Source: Acanthochromis polyacanthus (taxonomy: Eukaryota > Chordata > Actinopteri > Pomacentridae). From it: a DNA stretch of 64,000 nt. Shown one piece after another: positions 25,001-64,000 of this stretch. The notes beneath the pieces were generated by a model. That model was not told the DNA's origin and did not search any database. It saw only the letters and a list, made by a program, of their open reading frames with translations. The DNA lies in contig NC_067135.1 in the NCBI RefSeq assembly GCF_021347895.1, positions 21,711,847-21,775,846 on the forward strand, written 5' to 3'. The position numbers and the translations under genes were made by a program. How positions within the stretch are numbered: position 1 is the stretch's first letter; each line of letters begins with the position of its first letter.

Positions 25001-26850
25001 CTCTGCCTGTTAGCGAGAGCCACCACATCACCCCAATATATGTTGCTGCTTATGTATGTTGGCATTGTGTAACTAATGATTGTCTTCAGTTAGGAACCCA
25101 GTCGCTGTCAGCAGGATCGAGCGGGCCGTATCGACGACAACTTACAGTCAACAACTCCCCAGGATCCTCTGTCTATATGCATGAATGGCTAGCTTGGTGT
25201 TACTGCATGCTTGGCTAATCTTCCAGGTGCTGTCCCCTGTGGCTCGGTGTGGTTGGCCTTGTTCCCCGGGCGGCGCTCGGTTTGGGCGGGCGCCGGGTTG
25301 CCTCGGGGCCGGGGGTCGTGGGGGGCTGGTGGCGTGCTGCGGGGTGGCTGCTTCTGTGGGGGGGCATGGTGGGCGGTTCGGCTCGGTCGGGTGCCTGGTT
25401 TGGGCGCCCGCCGGGTCGCCATCTGCGACTGAAAATGTCGTGGGTGGCGGCCCGGCGGTCGTCTGGGTCTGGCGCCCAGTCGGGTTGGGTCGCCTGTCGT
25501 GTTCTCTTCATGGGGGTGGCCGCTTTGTGTGGTGTCGTTGGCCTCCCGTGGTTCCCTTGGCGCTTGTGGTGGCCTGGCGGCCGTCTGGATCGGGCGCTGC
25601 CCCCCGGGTCTCTGCTGGGTCGCAATGCGTCTCGGCCGTCTCCCGGTGCCCGCGGCGGGTGCTGTGCGGGGGTGTTGCCCGGGGGCTCGGGGCGGCGCTG
25701 TTCCGGCATGGCCTGTTGCTCTTCGGCTAGCGGTTGCGGTTCCGGCCTGGTGGGTCTCTGGGTGCCCCGTGGTACCCTCTCCTCTCCCCCTCCTCCTCCT
25801 TGCCTTTTTCCCCCCTCGCCTCCCTCCTCCTGTCTTCCTCCGCCTCCTTGTCCCCTCTCCCTCGCCCCCTCCCTCCTCCTCCTCCCTCCCCCTCGTCTTC
25901 CCGCTCTGCTGCCTGTCCTCTCCTTTCTTGTCGTCTACTTCTCCCCCTCCTTCTCCTGCCTTCCGCCCTCCCCCTGGGGGGTGGGGCGGGGGATGGGTGT
26001 GGGATGGGAGGGCGGGTGTGGGATGGGGTGGGGGGCTTGGGGGCTGAGGGGGAGGAGGGTAGGGGGAGGGGGACCGGGTGCGGTGCGCGAGGGCGTTCTG
26101 GCCTGGCCTGCGCCGTCTGCCCGCTGGGGCGCCGGGGCTCGGGGGGTTGGGGATTGGGGTGGGGGGGTGTATGGGGGGGCACTGGGCGCGCGCGCACCTC
26201 CCTCCGCCTGGCTGGGTGGGGCCCCGTTGATCGCTCCTCTTAAATCACTGTGGTGGGTTGTGGGTGGGCGGCATGGTGGGGGAGGGGGGGTGGCGTGGGT
26301 GGGTGGCGGGGGGTGGGACGGTGGGGGGTGCGGGGGCTTGGGGTCTGGGGGGCGGGGGGGGCCGGGTTGCGGGGGGGGATGGGGGGGCGGGTGGTCGTGG
26401 GGGAAGTGGGGCTGTGGGCCGGTGGGGCGCCGTGGGGGTCCGCTATGGCCCGTCCTGCTGCGCGGGCCTTGGGGCTCTGGCTGTGTCGGGGGGGGTCGCT
26501 CCGGGCTCCTGGGCTGGGTCTCCGCTTGGTGGCTCCTGCGGGGGGCTGGGTGGACCTCCTTGGGCTGGAGGGGACAGCTCCCTCCTTTTGGTGGAGGTTT
26601 TCATGCATGCCAGACTCACCACACCGGCACCTACCAAAACTCAATAGTGTGTGTTCCTCCGGTTGCTGAGTCAGTGGAGGTTGCTGGGTTAGTGTCTGTG
26701 GATCTCACTCTGCTCTATCTATCCTTCTTGTGGCCTCCTGACATCTTCATGATTGATCCAGTTGGGACTTTGTCGTATTAGGTGTTTGTGAAGGGTTTTA
26801 GTAAATGGTTTTAAGGTGTGAATTAAAGAGTACAAACAAATAAAATGCAC
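25001..26850 (+). other. L1 3' region with C/T- and G-rich tracts
   Basis: After the ORF2 stop the sequence becomes strongly G-rich on the plus strand (about 25240-25700 and 25975-26570), separated by a pyrimidine tract (about 25780-25970). Many runs of 3-8 G could form G-quadruplexes. It grades into ordinary sequence ending near GAATTAAAGAGTACAAAC, the presumed L1 3' end. Long open frames here are by-products of composition. Confidence 0.6.
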
Positions 26851-27397
26851 CTTTTCTCTTAGAACACTGTCTATGCCTCACCTTTCTGTCTGTCCTATGT
26901 TTGTTTTATGTTTCACTTGGGTGTGCACAGCCCTCAATGGCATAATGTAGGACACAGCTTGAAATAAACATGATAGGTTAATTTGCCATGAGGGCCGGTG
27001 ATGGTCACAGTCACAAAGAAGAAAAAAAAGTTGCACATGAAGCTTAAGCAATGGCGCCATGAGTGGTTGGTGTCATTTTTGAGCGGACTTGCAGACAAAA
27101 AAAAGAGAAAAAAAAAAAAAAGGATTGGAAAAAATGTGAGTGAAAAAAAGTGGGATGCTTTCATCTTCTGGAAGCAGCAGCGATCCTTGTTAGTTGCAAC
27201 CTGTGTCACAGCGGTACAGCCATGCACAGTAGGCGTCTTTGTGTTACCATGGCGATGACCTCTTCCGTTTTCCGATGAGGCGACAGGGCGCCCCATTCCT
27301 GACGATTGTATTTATACCCTCCCCCTTCAACAATAGGTGCCCTCCACAGCTGCGAGTGTGACTTCTTTTGGAGTGACACTCGGTAGTGGAGGGGGAA
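26851..27397. other. unassigned sequence right of the L1
   Basis: Contains an A-rich tract near 27090-27125. No gene seen. Confidence 0.4.
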
Positions 27398-27422
27398 TGT
27401 GTAGGGGGCGGTTTGGGATTCA
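27398..27422. repeat. right inverted copy of the GAATCCCAAACCGCCCCCTA repeat end
   Basis: Reverse complement of 13541-13564 (GTAGGGGGCGGTTTGGGATT). Confidence 0.6.
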
Positions 27423-27784
27423 GCCGAAAGGTGTTCATTCTGCCTTTCTCGCATTTCTGCGCATCTTTCAAGCAGACCTGTCAATCAACTGGAGTGCCAC
27501 AGAGGTGTTAGCAAAATTTCCTCTGTATGACCCGCCCTACTCTGCCTCTGATTGGCTCATCCCTGAAGTTAACCAGTCGAATCAGTGAAGGTAGCATGTA
27601 CCAGCCAATAACAGGCAGAGGAGGGTTGTTCATGGCTTCATCATCCTTAAGGAAAAGAGGGCCACCTGGCACACAGATATTACTGAATGATGCTCACCAG
27701 GGAGCATTAGAAGTGGGTATACGCAATGCTAACTGAAAAATAAGTGGGTATACGCCGTATACCGCCGTATACCCTGGACTACAC

Positions 27785-28157
27785 CAGTGCATCCATCCAT
27801 TCTCTATACACCGCTTTATCCTCACTAGGGTCGCGGGGGGTGCTGGAGCCTATCCCAGCTGACTCGGGCGAAGGCAGGGGACACCCTGGACAGGTCGCCA
27901 GTCTGTCGCAGGGCTACATATACAGACAAACAATCACACTCACATTCACACCTACGGGCAATTTAGAGTAACCAATTCACCTCAGCATATTTTTGGACTG
28001 TGGGAGGAAGCCGGAGTGCCCGGAGAAAACCCACGCATGCACAGGGAGAACATGCAAACTCCATGTAGAAAGATCCCAGGCCCACCCCAGGATTTGAACT
28101 GGGGATCTTCTTGCTGCAAGGTGAAAGCGCTAACCACCATACCACTGTGCAGCCCTA
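27785..28157. repeat. common teleost dispersed repeat (LINE 3'-end type)
   Basis: Contains the familiar fish repeat strings GGACTGTGGGAGGAAGCCGG, GAGAACATGCAAACTCCATG and CGCTAACCACCATACCACTG. I recognise this as a widely dispersed non-LTR-derived tail but cannot assign the clade with certainty. Confidence 0.75.
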
Positions 28158-28870
28158 AACTAAAATATAGAAAAGAAAATATTCAAACATCAAACCTCCC
28201 ACATTAGCTCAATATGCCATGTATGAGCTTATATTGAAGCATATGTTAGCGTTTACTATCTAGGCCTACATAAACAGACAAAGGGTCGAATATTTCACAT
28301 CTTGCAAAACCATCTGAGCAAAACGAGCTTGTTTTTTGTGTTTTACATAAAATTACAAGTGATTACTCTTTTCCCCAATATTTCCACTTTCATTTTTTGT
28401 TTTTGTTTTGGCAAGATGTCAGCTCTGAGAATAAATAGCATTTCCGTGATACAAACTTTAATTTCGTTCAGAAACAGCATTTTCTTAAGGAGATAACTTC
28501 TCTGCTGATATGGAAATGTCCCTAAAAGTGTGTGCCTTATTACCTCTAGCATGTGCTCCGACCCAAAAATGAATAATTAATGATAAGAAACATGATTTGA
28601 AATGTATCATGGATACTTTTCTTTCCATCTGATATCTGATCATTTTTTGGTTGTACAAGGTGACAGAATCAGTTTCAGAGTGTTAAAGTTTTACGCTTGG
28701 TTTTGCCAAGCACACAGAATTATGATCCCAAACATCATCTTCATACAACAACACATAAGCATTAGAAACACCAGAAAATACTGATGTCAAGTGTGAATCC
28801 ACTTCAAATCCTCACACTGAGCTAACAATAAATGACAAAAAAAAAAGCATTTCTGAGCAAATTTTAAAAC

Positions 28871-31615
28871 TTTATTCCAAAGTGTGTGAGCACAGAAATA
28901 CACATTACAGTAACAGACATGTTATTATCACTTTTTGTTTTGGATCCTCTTTGAGGAAAACTGCATTTCTTTTCTGTCACTCCAGGCACTTACAGTATGT
29001 TGCTGCGTTAAACATTTGGTTCTGAACATGGGGTTAAGTCCAAACAGACAATAAAACTGCTGTTACATCTGTTAAAACATCAGCGGTGAATATACTTTCC
29101 ATATAAAAACATCCTAAAAGCATATTTTTTCCTTAAAATTCAATGTACACATCATTATCTTCCCAGTCCCTCCCATCTCAGTAAATAAAACCAGGGGATA
29201 GAATCATGACTTACGTAAAATAATTACAATCCAGATTACAAAACAACAAATGCAGACCAAATAGGAAGAAAGAAAGAAAAATAAAATAAAAAGGTAAAAT
29301 GTGACATAGTAATAAAGTCAGGGCTACCAGCAGAGAGATGTGCTATACACTGTGGTCATAGTGGTTACAGGTTGTACAGTAGCTTTCACTGTCTAAGCAT
29401 AGATGCACCAGTTTCACTCCAAACCAAACCTAAAAAAAAAATCCAATCTTGTCTTGAAAAATCCTTATCTATCATCACATTTATGGCTGAAAAAAAAATC
29501 TACATTTAAGTCTTTTTTTTTTTTTTAAACTGAACTCTTTCTTATCCAAGGACAGTGAAAAAAGAGTGAAAAAAATCAAACTAAAATAAGGAGCTAACAG
29601 TGTTACAGACCTTCGCTCTAACATGTTTTGCTGGGAAATACAGGAAGCACTATGTACAGCAAATAATCTATCAGAGAGGGTGTGTTTTGTTTCCTGCTGC
29701 AAATTTTGAGTGAATGAAGGGTGATTAAAAAAGAAATACTAGCTTGGTCACAATACAATAAAAATCTGCGATCATGGAGATGGAGAAATATGCCCCTTTA
29801 CTTGACTTTGTTTGTTGTTCTAACACATGTGAGTTCATATCAGTGCAATATCAGTCATTTCTTATTAATGTTTGTGACGCTCGTGTGAGGAAAAGTGCTG
29901 GCTTGCCTTTTTGTTTGTTTACTTATTGCATGTGAGAATTGATCTCAAATGTTGCTTTTCAAGTCAACTGTCAGGGAATTGTAGCACCAGAGAGTCACAT
30001 TAAGAAATGTGCAGAGGTCACAGGTACGTGAAAAAATGCATAGTAAAGTTAAAGCACCACACTGGTAGTTTTGCATGTTTATGGTTAGATAATATGGTTA
30101 CTGAGCGTTCTTCAAAGTGTTCTAGTATTCGTGGTTTACACTCATTTCTAATTGAAAATCAACACGTAAAGAATCGTAAGTTAATCAAACTAATAAAATT
30201 TACTCAAGAGTAAACAGAGACAAAGAAAAAGCAAAGTTTTTGCATTTAAAAGCAGCTGTTAAATGCTTTAATGACATAAATATTAATCCCACTGTATATT
30301 GAATGGCTTTCTGAAGCTAATTATGCATTGATTGAAAGCATAATAAATTGTATTTAGAATATCAGTGTAGCCATAAGGATGTCACCCATTGGTTTGTGGA
30401 CTACTGGTTTGAAGCCTATGATCTGGAATGTTGGTCTTTTGAAACGTGATAAGTGAGGGATGGATTTGATTGGTCAATCACAAGGTAGTTCTGCCCTATA
30501 ACACATTCCGCATTATTGTCCATTTACCTCTAAACGGGACCATCACTGACAAATTTAGCATCATGCTGTAAGAAAAAAAATTTAAACTAGTGACTGAGGC
30601 CATAAATTCATTCGGAAAATGTGTAATGCAGGGTCATTTTCAGACAGATTTCTTTGCAAACTTCTTTTGCACAGAGGAGTTGCCCCCTGCTGGGCTGTTC
30701 AAAAGAATTCACTTTAGTGTCTACAGTCTATGAGGAGCAGAAAGGCTCTTGACTCAAAATACATAATGTATTTCAAGACAGCAACACCTCAGCTAAAATA
30801 GTTCTTTGTAATAAGAGTGTTTACACAGAAAAACAGTAGCTTCTTACTCTTTCTGTGGTCTGTTAAATCACAAAATACAGTGCTATTCAATGTTAACTAT
30901 CATACTTTTTCCAATCTTGAGCAATTTGATTTTCAAACCTTTCAAATGAATGTCAATCAGAATTCTGTCGTTACTCACGAAAACATGCGAAACCACCAGT
31001 GTGCCAAGAAAGAGTGATGTCATGGCGATTAATGTAACATCAAGTGTAAGAAGAGGCGGCCATTTCTCTAAAAATGGAAGTTTGAACCGGAATCAATAAC
31101 ATCTGCTTCAGTTAAACCAGTTCAGGAAATCCTATGAAGCACCACTTTCAGCTGTTTCAGACTTTAAAGTTGTGGCTCTGCTGTCTGAACTGGCTCACCT
31201 GAAGCAGCCCTGTTGTGTGAGGGGTGCAGTGCTTTCCAAAGGGGCGGCACTCTCCGAGGTAGCCGAGAATGATTCTCGCCAAAAACCGTAAACGAGAAAA
31301 CAGACACAAAACTAAAACAGACATAAACAATAGCACCATTGTCAGTGATGATCTGGAGAAGAGCAATCACACGGAAGCCTTCTCTTTCCATTTCCTCCCT
31401 CCTGCTTCTTCTTTTTTTTTTTTAAACAAGCCATTCATTCCTAAAGGGGACTAAAAGAAAACCCTGAAAATGGTGCCGGTGTTGCTCAGTGAAGCAGGAC
31501 AGGGGTTCATTTTTCAGTCAGTCACATATTCTGTTCTTATTATTTTTCATCTTGAAGTGTTAGTGTATCACCTCCTGATGTTTCCCTCCGCTCTTCTACC
31601 CTCCACCTCCGCCTA
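28871..31615 (-). other. col4a6: probable long 3' UTR of the collagen gene, with candidate poly(A) signal
   Basis: From the stop at 31616-31618 the minus strand runs 2.7 kb without another gene to an AATAAA (plus-strand TTTATT, 28871-28876). The poly(A) assignment is inference; nearer signals may be used. The span includes one copy of a fish dispersed repeat (about 30410-30725). Confidence 0.4.
30410..30725. repeat. dispersed fish repeat, copy 1
   Basis: Shares the order of motifs (AAACTAGTGACTGAGGCCAT, then AGAGGAGTTGCCCCCTGCTG) with the copy at 36050-36345. Confidence 0.65.
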
Positions 31616-62893
<31,278 letters not shown>

Positions 62894-64000
62894 CTTTAAG
62901 AGAGACAAAGAAGAATCAAGGTGGCCTTCAGAATGGCATCATTTTACAGCAGTTTATCAGATTTATTAATGAACACCATTAAAATCATCCAGACTTTGCC
63001 TGGTTTCTTTGCATCAAGCTTACCTTTGTGCTGTAACTTCACTAAACCGTAAAGGAAAACAACAGAAACTGCCCCATTAATTCTTGGGCAGTTTTAACAC
63101 ATGAGGGGATGTGTTGTGTTGGGTTTGAATTTCTAAGGAAAGCCAGGTGGATATTCCTTTCAAAAGGAGACCGAGTGCTGCTTTAATGTTAGATACTTGA
63201 AGCAGCTGACTCATTTATCTCAGGAGTGAAGCTGATCTTCAGCTTGTTTGATGCAGAAAGTTGCTACTAAGCATGTGAAGAACAATTTCGGAATTTTCTG
63301 ACAGCCGCCAAGTGTATTTCTCTACATTCAAATTGTTATTAATATACTATGAAGTGAGATTAAAGTGTTGAGCCGAATATTGGCGTTCTTAGGGTCCAAG
63401 TTGTCTCTCTTTTAACCTGCTAGATCACCATGGAAATTTACGTTGGTGAATCAAAAAAATTAAAATATTTACATGAATTTCATTTTTATTTGGCCAAACC
63501 TAAAGTGATTTCCACATCTCCTTTATTATGGGACAGTGCCAAGCTTAAATGCACTTCATGAATATCAAAAATTATCATCAGCGCTCCCCTCTCTGGACCA
63601 TTTCACAGCTCCTTTTAACCAGAATATTTTGGTATATTTTGACAGCTCTCCATTGAAACAACCTGTCAACATAAATGCTTCATTTTATGCAGAAGAGAAG
63701 TCAAACAACCACAGATTATGTTTAAGAAAGCTGGTTAACAAGGAAAGCTGATAACTATCATCATGATGCACATTATCGCTGATCACAAAGATCTTAAGTG
63801 TTCAAATACAACTTTATTTCACCAGAACACTTGATTTCATGCTGCTTTTCTTTCCCTAATAAGCTTAGCCACTACAATAAATGAAATGGAGGCAGCTGCC
63901 AAAAAATATAACACGAATTTAGTCACTTTTTGTATTAGAAATAGCTGTCTGGCATCAAAAACGAAAACACAAATGCTATTTATCCACTATGGAGGTCCAT
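62894..64000 (-). other. collagen intron running to window edge
   Basis: No further exon recognised in 1.1 kb. Confidence 0.6.

Noticed and set aside
25249..26781. 510-codon frame and overlapping long frames
   Set aside because: Lies in the G-rich L1 3' region; low-complexity Gly/Trp/Pro composition, mutually overlapping on both strands.
63015..63035. AG...GTAAGC pair suggesting a 7-nt exon
   Set aside because: No Gly codon, wrong phase for the phase-0 neighbour.

Overview
The window is vertebrate nuclear DNA, almost certainly from a teleost fish. It has GT-AG spliced exons, two recognisable vertebrate genes on the minus strand, and a dense load of fish-type mobile elements (Tc1, hAT, L1 and other LINEs, a TG...CA-bounded LTR element). 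No prokaryotic genes, CRISPR array, rRNA or tRNA were seen.

Layout: 0.3-1.06 kb is a near-perfect palindromic element flanked by TTAA. 2.46-9.13 kb is ankrd46 (minus): three coding exons joining to an intact 228-aa ankyrin-repeat, tail-anchored protein, plus a probable 5' UTR exon. Its largest intron carries a Tc1 element that is itself split by a hAT element with a perfect 8-bp target duplication. 9.8-10.4 kb is an internally deleted hAT remnant; 11.5-11.7 kb is an exon-like ORF I could not identify. 14-26.9 kb is one L1 retrotransposon broken by two later insertions: a Tc1 with an intact transposase in ORF1, and a 4.1-kb non-autonomous LTR element, built largely of tandem repeats, in ORF2. 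The L1 ends in a strongly G-rich 3' region.

From about 28.9 kb to beyond the right edge lies the 3' part of a type IV collagen gene (minus). Its C-terminal NC1 domain is closest to the alpha-6 chain (col4a6), judged from recalled family sequences. I resolved 34 exons encoding Gly-X-Y repeats with type IV style interruptions and the NC1 domain. The 7S/N-terminal end is outside the window. Its introns hold a LINE split by a second BED-finger hAT, an L2/CR1-like LINE, a Tc1-type MITE, two Tc1 elements side by side in a TA microsatellite, and simple repeats.

The main anomaly is that 10 of the 13 collagen exons between 31.6 and 39.6 kb contain single- or few-base indels that break the frame, whereas all 21 exons between 41.7 and 62.9 kb, and ankrd46, are clean. 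This looks like a local drop in base accuracy rather than gene decay, but needs reads to decide. Other points worth a look are the nested-insertion history, the VNTR-bearing LTR element, two candidate 9-nt collagen micro-exons, a non-AG splice acceptor, and the ankrd46-col4a6 adjacency, which is not the human arrangement.
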